A stretch of 64,000 nt of DNA. It comes from Gracilaria gracilis (lineage: Eukaryota; Rhodophyta; Florideophyceae; Gracilariales; Gracilariaceae). The notes below the pieces were generated by a model, which was not told the DNA's origin, did not search any database, and worked only from the letters and a program-made list of their open reading frames with translations. This document shows, piece by piece, positions 43,485 through 52,672 of this stretch; positions within the stretch are counted from its first letter, which is position 1, and each line of letters opens with the position of its first letter. A program made the translations under genes and the position numbers. The DNA lies in assembly GCA_030374805.1 (NCBI GenBank), contig JARGSG010000248.1:62001-126000 (forward strand). The letters are read 5' to 3'.

Positions 43485-43865
43485 CTTCTTCCACAAATCT
43501 AATCTTGAAAGATGCGCGCTTGTGGGCGCCTTTAAGATGTTCCATTTGCATCTACAATCATGATTCTTTCGGTGATGGTACTGGCTCAAGAAGCGAGAAG
43601 GGAAGATTCTTCTTGAAACAAACAACCTCATATGCACTCATATTCTGGCTCCTTGCGACTTTGTTAAGGGCAGAATTATCTAGTATTATATTGATTCCTC
43701 TCTATCGTGTACTTGATAAACATGGTAAAGTGGCTATCTCTGAATGTTTAACAGTTCATGGTTCCCATTTGATTAAAAGGGCATATCTTCGGCAGTGGAA
43801 ATGTGTCCCAACGGTCTGAAGCGGTTGTATCGATGGGATGCCTTGAAAGAACCGACAGATCCCAT
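43485..43865. other. Intergenic region between convergent genes
   Basis: The 381 bp separate the stop codons of two convergent genes. A 104-codon plus-strand frame (43505-43819) is present but has no motif and lies where a 3' untranslated region is expected. Nothing else is visible. Confidence 0.4.
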
Positions 43866-44432
43866 CTACTCATCATCAGCAATGTCTGTGTTCGTCAGAA
43901 TACCGAATGAATGCAATCGCCTCTCAATACCAGCAGTTGTAAACTTGCCGGTTGTGCTTATTTGATCAAGACCCATTAGCACCTGATCAATCTCAGAATC
44001 CTTGAGCAATATTAGTGATGGGAGAACACGAATATTCAACCTGTCACACAAGAAGGGAGCCTTCTCAACGTCCGTTACTGTGAATAAAGTTTCAAGATGG
44101 CGTGGAGCTATTCTGCCAATGTGCTCCACTAAGTCTTCTGCATATCGGTTCGTGCCTGGTCTGAACATTATGGACACCATGCGTTTCGAAGATTTTGCTC
44201 TCGAAAAGAACTCCTTCTCTGTTATATGATGTACGGTACCATGACCGTTTCTTCGCCATATGGCCTTTTCTTCTGCTTCTTTCTTCATCTCTGCCATGCG
44301 CTTACGGCGAATAGACTCCAAGTCATCCTCATCCAGATTATTCAGCCGATCTATTTCCGAATCCAGCCGTTCTTCCAGACCTTCAACAACATCCTTAACC
44401 GCCGATTCAACTAGTTGTTGCACTTGGGCCAT
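43866..44432 (-). CDS. TXNDC9/phosducin-like protein 3 family (thioredoxin-fold chaperonin cofactor)
   Basis: The family binds the cytosolic chaperonin CCT/TRiC and modulates folding of actin and tubulin. The 188-aa protein has an N-terminal coiled coil (~1-55, LEERLDSEIDRLNNLDEDDLESIRRKRMAEMKK), the short conserved GTVHHITEKEFF segment, and a thioredoxin fold. The VEKAPFLCDRLNIRVLPSLILLKD stretch with a cis-proline is diagnostic, as is the C-terminal TTAGIERRL helix. The CXXC active site is absent, as normal for this family. The single Cys usually found after an Arg at the start of the first thioredoxin helix is Tyr-Ala here. I chose the ATG at 44430-44432 because homology to the family begins there; the frame is open upstream to 44702 but that part has no coding character. 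Confidence 0.88.
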   Translation of the reverse strand: MAQVQQLVESAVKDVVEGLEERLDSEIDRLNNLDEDDLESIRRKRMAEMKKEAEEKAIWRRNGHGTVHHITEKEFFSRAKSSKRMVSIMFRPGTNRYAEDLVEHIGRIAPRHLETLFTVTDVEKAPFLCDRLNIRVLPSLILLKDSEIDQVLMGLDQISTTGKFTTAGIERRLHSFGILTNTDIADDE

Positions 44433-46952
44433 GGTCAAAAAACAAAAGGGTGCTGTGTGTTTGAACGGCGGACAAGCTGTGAGACAAAGAGTATGGCCTT
44501 CCAACGTTTGGCAGAAACCAACAAGAACGTGCAAGCTTCTTCGCAAAGCTGTGGTGACCGCTGTGGTCTTTGATATATCTGGTTCAAGTCCCTTGGCTTC
44601 GGGGTGGTCTCCGGATTTGAGGAAGAAATAAATCTGAAGGGTGGGCTCTATAAGCCAGGCAGCCGAGAAGTTCAAAAGTTGAAATCCATATATCAAAACC
44701 AAAATGTTCCCGCCAAAAGAAACATTTTGTCAACCATCTCGTTCTGGACAAAGTGCCATTGGACCAGACGCACGTGAGGTTGGCCGGAGGCCGCGACTTT
44801 CGAACTGATACCAAAGGCTTTGGTACCCAACCCTCTCTTCGTACTTGGGATGGCTTTGTCGTTGTATCTGGAGTTGGGAGTCCCAAGCGGGGACGTTTTG
44901 TGGCGAAGCGTTATGTTTATCAACCGACATGGACATGTCGCCAACAGACCTTAGTGAATCTGGATAAACCTCAGTTGAGCCAACGGCTACCAAGCACTTC
45001 ATGAAGCAAAGGATCCGTCATGCTCACCGAAGCGTTTTATCTGATTTAACGCTGACCAGCCTTGCATTCTGTGCGATTCTTCAGGCAATTGAACTGAAGT
45101 AAAACCAAAAGCTTGGCAACTAATATCTTGGTTACCAATAGCTTGGTTACCACGTCGGCAAGGGGTTTAGAAGAAGGCAGACTGCCGTTTGGAATGGATG
45201 CAAGGGTGCACAAGCAGACGCTTCGGGTAGCAGGTGGACATGAGAGAAGAGATGGACCGCGACTTGTGGGCCAGGATGGCTCTCAAGAGTAAGGATAGCG
45301 AAAAAGCTGCATGGCTGTGGAGCCGTTAGGATATTGTTTCCAGTCTAACGGTCGTGGAATTTCTAGATAGCGGCAAGAATGGTGATGCTGCTGGCGCTGA
45401 TGAACGTTGACACCAGGGACAAAACAAGGTGAGCGTTGACCACACACGAAGCGCAGCATGTTACCACTAGCTAGTAGATACTAGTGGTCACGCCGCTGAC
45501 AGTAGTGATGGGGGCATGTATCGTTATTGGAGGACGAACAAGATGAAAATAGGAGCAAGTGGTGATGCAAATAGAAGATGAGCAGCGGGTGAGAGATAAG
45601 CGCGAACAGATGAACACTACGTTGACGACGAGCGTGTGAGAGGAGGTTTTGAGTGGCGTGGACGTGCCCCAAGCAGTGGGCTGAAGCATCGCGACAGCGT
45701 ATTTGGGCGCGTCATGACTTGAGAGATTGAGGTTGGATGTGGTAGCGCTTACATACGCACGCGTAATACGTTAATAGAAAGCTGAAGCAGTCGGGGCACA
45801 TGAAGGTTTGGGACAAGGCTGGATGATGTGCAGGTGAAAGACAAGGGCCATGGAGATGATGATACACGTGAGCGAATAAGATGAATGGCGTGAAGTGACA
45901 CGGCTGGTATGTACATGGTTCCACATGCATGTTGACGCTAGAGGCTGGAATGGTTTGCTCAAAGAGCTGCGCAAAGTATGAAAGCTGTGGCGAACAAGTG
46001 AATAAAAACGGTCACTTTAGTGGGAACGGAGAGCGGCCGTTTTGAAGGTGCTTGAGCACGAGACCTACCGTTGGTAGAAGCTCTAGCTACACCGTGTAGA
46101 GAGTGCTTGAAGACACGAGAGGAGCAGAACGAGTCGTTGTTGGGCAGTGGAGGTAGGCCCTTTGGCGGACATGAGATATGCACGACTAATATCCTGCGGT
46201 GGTGTAGCGCTGTAGCCTACTAGAGAAGATTCTCTGTTGGTTAGCGCTTGGGACATGTCTGTGTGGAATGCTATGTAAGATTAATGTTTGTTGAAAGGAC
46301 TGAGGGGGCAACTGCTTACGCTTGACGAATACAGACAAGCAGTAAATTTAGAAGGGCTAGAGCTATGCAGGAAAGATTGCGCCGCACAGTAACAATCGAG
46401 TAGATAGAATTAAGCACGCTGCAGGAGGCGAGTGGTTCGCAAAGGAGCACGCCATCAAGCGGTGGCACATGGCTCGCGGCAGCCATGAATCTTGGCGCAA
46501 GATATCTACGAAGGTATGGCCAGGCGGGGTCGAATCGACGTCGACGCGCCGCAGCCGTCCGAAATCGAACGTGCCGCGGTCAGCAGTGGAAGCTGCGCAC
46601 TTACCGGTCACGTCACGTCAGCCGTTTGTTTTGAATCCGCCGGCGCGCCGCCTCTGCGCCGCCTGTGCGCCTCGCAAAGCGCGCTGTCAGCCACGGCGTG
46701 CGCGTGGCGCGTGTGCGCGTCACTGCGCTCGTTTGCGCTACGCGCCATTGCGCCAGCAAGCGGCGCGCACTAGTCACCCACTCAGCAGGGTGTCGCCCTT
46801 CACAAAACCAACTGTGCGCCTCACTTCGCCGCTGCTGCCGTCCTCTTCCCCGCGTAGCTAACCACTCCACGCGCCGTTCCTCTTCGCCACAGTTTAACTT
46901 TCTTCTTCACACCCATCCCCCCCCCCCGTCGTCCGTTATTTGCCCGGCTCCC
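44433..46952. other. Long intergenic region; base composition changes near 46.4 kb
   Basis: About 2.5 kb without a gene I can support. It holds an inverted repeat at 45463-45488 (ACCACTAG and CTAGTGGT around a 10-bp spacer containing GTAGATA) and a TACC-GTT-GGTA palindrome at 46066-46076. From about 46.4 kb the sequence becomes GC- and CpG-rich. Just before the PP2C gene is a pyrimidine-rich stretch ending in 11 consecutive C (46917-46927), 26-36 bp upstream of the start codon. Confidence 0.45.
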
Positions 46953-47990
46953 ATGCACTTGCTGTCGCCGACTTGTGCCGCCATGCCCGCCGTCTCGCCA
47001 ACGTCGCAGACGCTACACTTGTCCGACATGTCCGTCGACGTTGGTCAGTACCATGATCCCAACTTGGTGCACCGTCGCTCCATGGAGGACGAGATGGCCG
47101 TGGAGCAGTACGCCCAATTCCCCGCCCTCTTCGTCGCCGTGTACGACGGGCACGGTGGCAAACTAGCTGCCACTCTTCTCCGTCAGCTTCTGCACCGCTT
47201 CTTCCTGGACGAGATATTACGTCATCAGCCTGCGCTCGTGCTGCGCACCCACCTGTCGCCCGCGAACGACAACGTGCGTCTTCCGCTCGCGCTACCGTCC
47301 ACTCCGTCCGACTCCGACTCGGAGTCTTCCAACCATTCAGCCCCCATCTCCGACGCGCTCAGTCTGGAGCACAACCCCATCAAGCCGTCGTGTCCGCTTC
47401 TCAACTTTGACGCCACCTCTGCATTCACGCGCGCGTACGCGCACATGGACTCCATGCTCAGGCTGCGCAACTGCAGTCGCGTGGGTGCCACCGCCGTCAC
47501 ATGTTTCCTGCGCACCGTTCCGCACGTTGGCACCGTTCTCACCACCGCCAATTGTGGCGACTCGCGCGCGGTGCTTTGCCGTGGCGGACGCGCTGTGCGT
47601 CTCTCGGAGGACCACCGACCGGTGGATAAGGAGGAAAGAAAGCGCATTGAGACCGCCGGTGGCTTTGTGGCGTGGTCGAGAGTAAACGGTGTGCTCAATG
47701 TTTCCAGAGCGTTTGGCGACCATTGCATGAAGAGCGTGGTGGTTTCAACGCCGTCTGTTAGCGAGATTGTGCTTGACGCTGCCGATGAATTTATGGTACT
47801 CGCTTGTGATGGGCTTTGGGACTTTGTGGATGAGAAGAGTGTTATTTCAACAGCGCATGAGGCGTTTGAGCAAGGCATGTGTTCGGAACAAGTAGCTAAG
47901 GTGCTTGTCAAAGAAGCTCTGCAATGTGGCAGTACTGATAACGTATCTGTTATGGTTGTACACTTTGACGAACTGGAACACGAACCGTGA
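46953..47990 (+). CDS. PP2C-type protein phosphatase (PPM family)
   Basis: This is a metal-dependent Ser/Thr phosphatase of 345 aa. Metal-ligand motifs are visible in the expected order: RRSMEDE (41-47), VYDGHGG (63-69, D65/G66), ACDGLWD (D286) and STDN (D329). The supporting motifs NCGDSRAVLCRGG (200-212), LSEDHRPVDKEERKRIETAGGFV (218-239) and LNVSRAFGD (248-256) are also present. An insertion of ~60 residues rich in Ser, Asp and Pro (95-150) interrupts the domain and is probably a disordered loop. The first ~25 residues may be a short presequence. Start chosen at the first ATG after the poly-C tract; the ATG at 46983 is an alternative. Plant-type PP2Cs often regulate stress or hormone kinases, but the target is unknown. 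Confidence 0.88.
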   Translation: MHLLSPTCAAMPAVSPTSQTLHLSDMSVDVGQYHDPNLVHRRSMEDEMAVEQYAQFPALFVAVYDGHGGKLAATLLRQLLHRFFLDEILRHQPALVLRTHLSPANDNVRLPLALPSTPSDSDSESSNHSAPISDALSLEHNPIKPSCPLLNFDATSAFTRAYAHMDSMLRLRNCSRVGATAVTCFLRTVPHVGTVLTTANCGDSRAVLCRGGRAVRLSEDHRPVDKEERKRIETAGGFVAWSRVNGVLNVSRAFGDHCMKSVVVSTPSVSEIVLDAADEFMVLACDGLWDFVDEKSVISTAHEAFEQGMCSEQVAKVLVKEALQCGSTDNVSVMVVHFDELEHEP

Positions 47991-48351
47991 AGCGCTTGTT
48001 GGTGCGCAGCTGTTGTGTATTAAGCTGTGTGTGTGGTGTCGCAGCGTTGTCTCGTTCACGCTTCCCTCTGTAGGTCTGCCGGGAAGCTGTACTACTTTTG
48101 GTTTTGGTGAACGAAACAGGTGGCGCGACAATAGGCTGGACGATGTTTCGTCCGTTAGCTTCGCTACAATTGCTATTTATATGTCTAACTCTACTACTAA
48201 CATTACCTAACGTAGATGGTACGCAAGGTTATCGCTACTATTTCACGGTAAAGAACACCTTACAATAGCTGTAACGGAACGGTGGCGCGGATCATAAACA
48301 AGAGCACGCAAACAGGGTTGTGCACAGGCAGAGCGATTTATTTGAGTGACA
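47991..48351. other. Intergenic region between convergent genes
   Basis: The 361 bp between the PP2C stop and the eS21 stop should contain both 3' untranslated regions. I see no gene or clear repeat. Confidence 0.4.
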
Positions 48352-48740
48352 TCACTTTGTGGATTGGTAGAAACCCTTCTCTCTAGCGATGCGGTAGAAG
48401 GCGTCGTCGCTGAGACCCTTGCGTCGAACGTAGCCGCAGATGGCAATGGTGTCGTGCTCGCCGGTGGCGACACCGTTCTCATCGACGCGGGCGATGTTGA
48501 TCTGCACGGAGGCGTGGTCCTTTGCGGTGATGAGGCGGTTTGACGCGGAGCTGTTTTCAAGTAAGAGTTTGGGTGTTTGGTTTTGAACAGCGTTGGGCGA
48601 AGGGGAGAAGTGAAACACACGGTTAGCATTCGAAGTGACGGCAAAAGGGTTTGTGGCACGGCGGTGGGATGCGACGAACGGGCAACGCACCATTTTCGCG
48701 GAATGTAAAGGTCGACGACCTCTCCCTTGTCGTTCTGCAT
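48352..48740 (-). CDS. RPS21: 40S ribosomal protein eS21 (RPS21), two exons
   Basis: This eukaryote-specific small-subunit protein is split by one intron. Exon 1 is 48691-48740 (ATG at 48738-48740, 50 nt) and encodes MQNDKGEVVDLYIPRK plus the first two bases of a Cys codon. The intron, 48551-48690 (140 bp), begins GTGCGT, ends AACAG, and has a branch-like CTAAC. Exon 2 is 48352-48550 (199 nt) and continues [19 protein letters not shown], ending YQSTK. Splicing restores the family sequence [24 protein letters not shown] and gives 82 residues, the usual eS21 length. Unspliced readings give misleading longer frames on this strand. Divergent from the NAXE gene, so the two may share a promoter. 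Confidence 0.93.
48551..48690 (-). other. Spliceosomal intron of RPS21
   Basis: The donor is TG|GTGCGT and the acceptor is CAG|CTCC on the minus strand, phase 2. A CTAAC branch-point-like sequence (in TGCTAACCG) lies about 65 nt before the acceptor. It is the only intron I can define with confidence in the window. Confidence 0.9.
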
Positions 48741-49063
48741 GTTGGGAACAGAAGATCGGCGCTCTGAAGCTGCAGCAAGCAAACGAAGAACTGGGAAGCG
48801 GGCGAAGAGGGTGGCGGAGGAAGATGAGCAAGCTCTGCACCTAACGCGGCAAACTCGCGAACAAGCCGATGCGGTGCAGGGCGCAGTGAGTCGACGGCGG
48901 CAGCACTCGGGCAATTGTGGCCAATGAAAGATAGACACGTGTTTCAGTTGTATTTCCGTTTCGTGTTTTTTGGCAAAACTTTTTTGTGAAAGCGGTCGAA
49001 AGTTGCAAAAGTTGTGGAAAGTTGTTGAGACGAGATGCGCACGGGGGACGTTCAAGGACTGAA
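48741..49063. promoter_or_regulatory. Divergent promoter region of RPS21 and NAXE
   Basis: The 323 bp separate the two start codons. By position it must hold both promoters. I see no TATA box. Short GTTG-AAA repeats around 48995-49025 (GAAAGTTG twice) lie just upstream of the NAXE start. Confidence 0.4.
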
Positions 49064-49945
49064 ATGGCGCTGGTCATCACCGACGGAGACATGATGAATC
49101 AAAACATGCGAACGAGGACGGCGTTTAGCTTCGTCGCGCTGCCGCTATTGACATTGGCGCGCGCGCGCACGCAGCCGCTTCGCAAGATGGCAAGCGCACA
49201 GCGCGCAGCGGGGCGCGGCGCGGCGGCGCGCGCACAGGCGTATGACTACATAGACTCGGCAAAGGCGGCCGAACTGGACCGGCGGCTCATGTCCGAGCAG
49301 TACGGACACTCGCTGGAGCAGCTGATGGAACTGGCCGGGCTGTCCGTGGCGCACGCGGTGGCAGAAAGCGTGCGCGACAAACAGAGCGCCATAGTGGTGG
49401 CATGCGGGCCGGGGAACAACGGCGGCGACGGGTTAGTAGCGGCGCGGCATCTGTTTCACTTTGGGTACCACAACATAGTGGTATGGCTACCAAAAGCGAG
49501 CACGCGGCAGCCGTTTGTATCGCTGCAGACGCAGCTACACGCGTTGCAAATCGCAGTGAAAGTGGGCGAGTACGGCGCGCTAGGCGAGGCGGACGTGATC
49601 GTGGACGCCATCTTCGGCTTCTCGTTCGACGGCGCGCACGGCGTACGCGAGCCGTACGGCGCGGCGATCGCGCAAATCAACGATGCGGCACAGGCGCAGC
49701 GCATCTCGGTGGACGTGCCCAGCGGGTGGCACGTGGAGCGAGGCGACGTGTGGGGGGACGCAGCTATCGCGACGCCGCACGTGCTGGTGTCGCTGAGCGC
49801 GCCCAAGCCGTGCGCGCGGCTGCTGGAGCAGCGCGGCGGCGCGCACTTCATCGGCGGACGCTTCCTGCCGCCCGCGCTGTGCGACGAGCTGCGGCTGCGC
49901 GCGGTACACTACGACGGCACGCGCTGCGTAACGCGGGTGACGTGA
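49064..49945 (+). CDS. NAXE: NAD(P)H-hydrate epimerase (NAXE/YjeF N-terminal domain)
   Basis: It epimerises the damaged R-form of NAD(P)H hydrate so that a dehydratase can repair it. The 293-aa protein begins with an Arg/Leu/Ala-rich region (about 15-60) that is a likely mitochondrial or plastid presequence. The YjeF_N domain then runs to the end. Key motifs are CGPGNNGGDG at 114-123, VVDAIFGF-like VIVDAIFGF at 178-186, and SVDVPSGW at 215-222 with the loop residues contacting the cofactor. There is no C-terminal dehydratase (NAXD) domain, as usual for eukaryotes. Start is the first ATG in frame; ATGs at 49091-49106 are equally plausible. The gene is extremely rich in GC and GCGC, unlike the left half of the window. 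Its 3' end faces the lactone-oxidase-like gene. Confidence 0.9.
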   Translation: MALVITDGDMMNQNMRTRTAFSFVALPLLTLARARTQPLRKMASAQRAAGRGAAARAQAYDYIDSAKAAELDRRLMSEQYGHSLEQLMELAGLSVAHAVAESVRDKQSAIVVACGPGNNGGDGLVAARHLFHFGYHNIVVWLPKASTRQPFVSLQTQLHALQIAVKVGEYGALGEADVIVDAIFGFSFDGAHGVREPYGAAIAQINDAAQAQRISVDVPSGWHVERGDVWGDAAIATPHVLVSLSAPKPCARLLEQRGGAHFIGGRFLPPALCDELRLRAVHYDGTRCVTRVT

Positions 49946-50599
49946 GAGCAGCAGCGGCGTCTTGGGTATGTCTCGTGTACGTGCGTGCTGGCGGCCAGGG
50001 GGAGCATTTTGGCAGCGACGCATGTAGATATCTACGTAGGCGAGCTTCGGCAGCAGGTTGTGCCGCTGTACGTATCCATACTGGGCGCGTGGAAGGATTA
50101 GCCGTGGAAGGATTAGCCGTGGAAGATTAGCCGGCGACGTAATCAATCACAATCAACGTGGTGGTGCTGTTGACACCGTTGTGGTGCTGTTGACACTGTC
50201 AACTTGACAGTGTCAACTTGACTCGCGCGCGTGGCCTGCCGCGTTTTCACACACGTCGGTTACACCGCGCGCGCGCTCTCCGCGCACGAGCGCGCCAAAA
50301 GCGGCCACGTCAGCGCATAGTGCCGCTTCCACTTGCGCGCGGCGTGGAGAGCCGCTTACCGCTTACCGCTTACCGCTTGCGCAATGTGTAAGCGCACCGT
50401 GACAGCTGCTCGACCGCTCGCACGCAAACACACGGCTGTCATCAAAGCGCCGCCGCGTATCTCCACAAAATCTGGGAATGTAAAGCTTAGGATGCGCCGC
50501 CCGCTGCGGCCGTCGGCCGCTTACAATCGTACACGCCGTACACGTACATACAAACACGCGCTGTACCTGCTGTACACGCTGTACACGCTGTACAGCTTA
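49946..50599. other. Convergent intergenic region rich in short repeats and palindromes
   Basis: Four small structures lie in 650 bp. There are three copies of a ~15-bp unit containing GGATTAGCCGTGGAA at about 50090-50131; a perfect 12-bp palindrome GTAGATATCTAC at 50024-50035; a 29-bp near-perfect palindrome at 50189-50217, preceded by a repeat of GTGGTGCTGTTGACAC (50161, 50181); and copies of CTGTACACG near 50560-50600. No gene is visible. Confidence 0.6.
50189..50217. repeat. 29-bp palindrome (14-bp arms, 1-bp centre)
   Basis: GTTGACACTGTCAA at 50189-50202 is the exact reverse complement of TTGACAGTGTCAAC at 50204-50217, with a single C between. Each arm itself contains TTGACA and TGTCAA. 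It sits midway between two convergent genes, where a cruciform or transcript hairpin could serve as a boundary. The partial copy at 50161-50176 suggests local slippage produced it. Confidence 0.75.
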
Positions 50600-52462
50600 T
50601 TACAATCTGGGGCGCTCGCGCGTGTACTGCGCCGCCACGGCCACCGCCGCGTCGCGCCCGAACAGCAGCACCCACAGAAGCGCGTACAGCGCCACGTACG
50701 TGAGCACGTAGCGCCACTCGCGCCGCGCCGTCGCCGCCTTGCGCTCGAGCCGCCGGCTGCTGCGCCGCCGCAGCAGTCGCTGCGCGCCGTCGCGCTTAGC
50801 CGCCACCGGCTCTTGCGCCGCCGCCGCCGCCGCCGCCGCCGCCTCGACGCGCATTTCATGCAGCAAGTGGCAGCTCCTCGCCGATCGCGCCGCCTCCTTC
50901 GGCGCCGCCGTCGCCTCCGTCGGCGCCGCCGCCAGCCGCCGCGCCACGTGCAGCACGTCCGCCAGCACGTCGTCGCCAAACATGCCGTAGTCGTCCGCGC
51001 CGCTGCTCTGGTACAGCGCGCGGAACAGGCGCAGGTCGTCGCCGAGGCTGCGCCGCACCACGTCGGCGCTTAGCAGCGCGCGCGCCTCGCGCGACAGCAC
51101 CCAGCGCGCGCCGCCCACGCGCATCCACCTGGCCGCCACCGTGGCGCCGAACGCCGCCCAGCCCGCCGTGCCGGCCGCCGAGCTGGCGCTCAGCACCGCG
51201 CTGCACTTGGCGCCGCCGTTGGGCGCCAGCAGCGCCGCGCTGCGCGTCACGAAGCGCAGCCGCAGCGCGCCGTTGAGCGGAAAGTGGCCGCGGGTGGCCG
51301 CGTGCTCGGCCGCCGCCACTGCGTCGTGCCACGCGCGCGTCAGCGCGTGCCAGTCCGCGTCGCGCCGCAGCGGCACGCACACGCTCACCTCGCTCATGCC
51401 CGCCGCCTCCGTCTGCACCTGGTGCACCGCGTGGTGCACGCTGGTGGTCAGTCGCAGTCCGTCCAGCTTCCACGCCGTGTCCGCGAACGCCGCGCGCTGG
51501 AACGCCGGCGTGTGGCGCGCGTGGAAGCCGCTGTAGCCCGCCTTGGCCAGCGGCTTGGCGTGTCGGAACAGCCACTGCGCCATTGTCGGCACCGCGTAGC
51601 ACACGTCCAGCTGCTCCGACTTGGGCCTGTGCGCCTGCTTCAGCACGCGCAGCCACACCACGTCCTCCTCGGCGCGCCACCGTTTGCGCGGCTTGTACGA
51701 GTTGAACGGCCACCACACCACTTCCACGCCCACGGCGTCGCGCAGTCGCCGCTGCAGCGCGGCCGCCCCTCTCGCGAACAGCGATCGCTGCAGGTGGAAT
51801 GACGTGCGCACCTTCACGTACCGCCGCAGCTTGTCCACGCTGAACGACGCGTCGTAGATCACGCCAAACGCCCCCAGCGACAGCCGAATCGCGTTGAACA
51901 TGGGTCCACCCTGTGACGCCGAGTACACGCGCAGTCGCCCCAACGAATCAATCACACTGATCTGCACGCACGAGTCGGCCAGCAGCGAGTCGGTCGCACA
52001 TCCGCCCAGCACCCCCGTCGCCACTGCGCCGCCCACGCTGCGCACACGCCCCAGAGGCGCCTGCGTCGCCATCTCATAAGCCGCGAATATGTGCGACAGC
52101 GGCGTGCCACACTGCGCTGTGAGCACGTTTCTGCTCTGGGAGTGCCGGCACAGCCCGGATACGTCCAGCACATATGCGCCGGAGGCGAGCGCCGCTTGAG
52201 CGCGTGTGCACGACGCGTTTGTCACCGCTTTGAGCCGACGCCGTTGTGAGCGAGCTATCAGGATTGCTCGCTGAAGCTGTTGCAGATCCGATGCGCGTAG
52301 CAGACGGTGCGTTGACACTTGTGGAAGCACGGGCTGTAGAAACTGTGACTTGAGTGAGTTGAACACGTCTGCTGGCGTGCTCTCGCGGTACGGGTCCTCC
52401 AACAGCGACATGAACGTTGCCACAGTAGGAGACAAAGTAGAAAGCACGATACGCGAATCCAT
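50600..52462 (-). CDS. FAD-dependent oxidoreductase, lactone-oxidase/VAO-like, with C-terminal membrane helix
   Basis: This 620-aa protein has an FAD-binding PCMH domain (~55-230) as in L-gulonolactone, galactonolactone and arabinonolactone oxidases. Visible features are the ribityl/pyrophosphate-contact segment VRSVGGAVATGVLGGC, the strand ISVIDSLGRLRVYSAS and LGAFGVIYDASFSVD, the typical order in aldonolactone oxidases. The usual HGGGHS-like covalent-flavin motif is not obvious, and the C-terminal substrate domain is strongly diverged. A poly-Ala tract follows (~540), then an Arg-rich stretch and a transmembrane helix (YVLTYVALYALLWVLLF). The frame continues 54 codons upstream to 52624 but without ATG, so I start at the ATG 52460-52462. 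Ascorbate-type chemistry is likely only in a broad sense; exact substrate is unknown. GC-rich codon use increases toward the 3' end. Confidence 0.75.
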   Translation of the reverse strand: MDSRIVLSTLSPTVATFMSLLEDPYRESTPADVFNSLKSQFLQPVLPQVSTHRLLRASDLQQLQRAILIARSQRRRLKAVTNASCTRAQAALASGAYVLDVSGLCRHSQSRNVLTAQCGTPLSHIFAAYEMATQAPLGRVRSVGGAVATGVLGGCATDSLLADSCVQISVIDSLGRLRVYSASQGGPMFNAIRLSLGAFGVIYDASFSVDKLRRYVKVRTSFHLQRSLFARGAAALQRRLRDAVGVEVVWWPFNSYKPRKRWRAEEDVVWLRVLKQAHRPKSEQLDVCYAVPTMAQWLFRHAKPLAKAGYSGFHARHTPAFQRAAFADTAWKLDGLRLTTSVHHAVHQVQTEAAGMSEVSVCVPLRRDADWHALTRAWHDAVAAAEHAATRGHFPLNGALRLRFVTRSAALLAPNGGAKCSAVLSASSAAGTAGWAAFGATVAARWMRVGGARWVLSREARALLSADVVRRSLGDDLRLFRALYQSSGADDYGMFGDDVLADVLHVARRLAAAPTEATAAPKEAARSARSCHLLHEMRVEAAAAAAAAAQEPVAAKRDGAQRLLRRRSSRRLERKAATARREWRYVLTYVALYALLWVLLFGRDAAVAVAAQYTRERPRL

Positions 52463-52672
52463 GTTTGTGCTGTGTGCGGTAACCAGCAGAAGCAATACTC
52501 GCAGATAGCCTCTGCAATATGTGAAAAGTATAGCGGCGTGGAAAGAGGAGGCGGAAGCGATGAAGGGAGTCACAAAAGCAAGCAGTGATAAGCTATGGGT
52601 GAAGGGATACTGTGGTTGGGACAAAATTAATTGGCTTGTGTCAGCTGTGCAGTGTGCTGGGCCGTGAACATT

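Noticed and set aside
43505-43819. 104-codon frame after chorismate synthase
   Set aside because: Lies in the expected 3' untranslated region, with no motif.
44570-44600. GGTTCAAGTCC resembling a tRNA T-loop
   Set aside because: No matching T-stem, D-arm or acceptor stem can be built around it.
46525-46545. GGGTCGAATCGACG resembling a tRNA T-arm
   Set aside because: It has no partner arms at the right distances.
46469-46861. 130-codon plus-strand frame before PP2C
   Set aside because: Arg/Ser/Ala-rich shadow of GC-rich leader DNA, with three overlapping frames open at once.
48352-48840. Unspliced 162-codon frame on the minus strand
   Set aside because: It reads through the RPS21 intron. 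The spliced product matches eS21 exactly in length and sequence.
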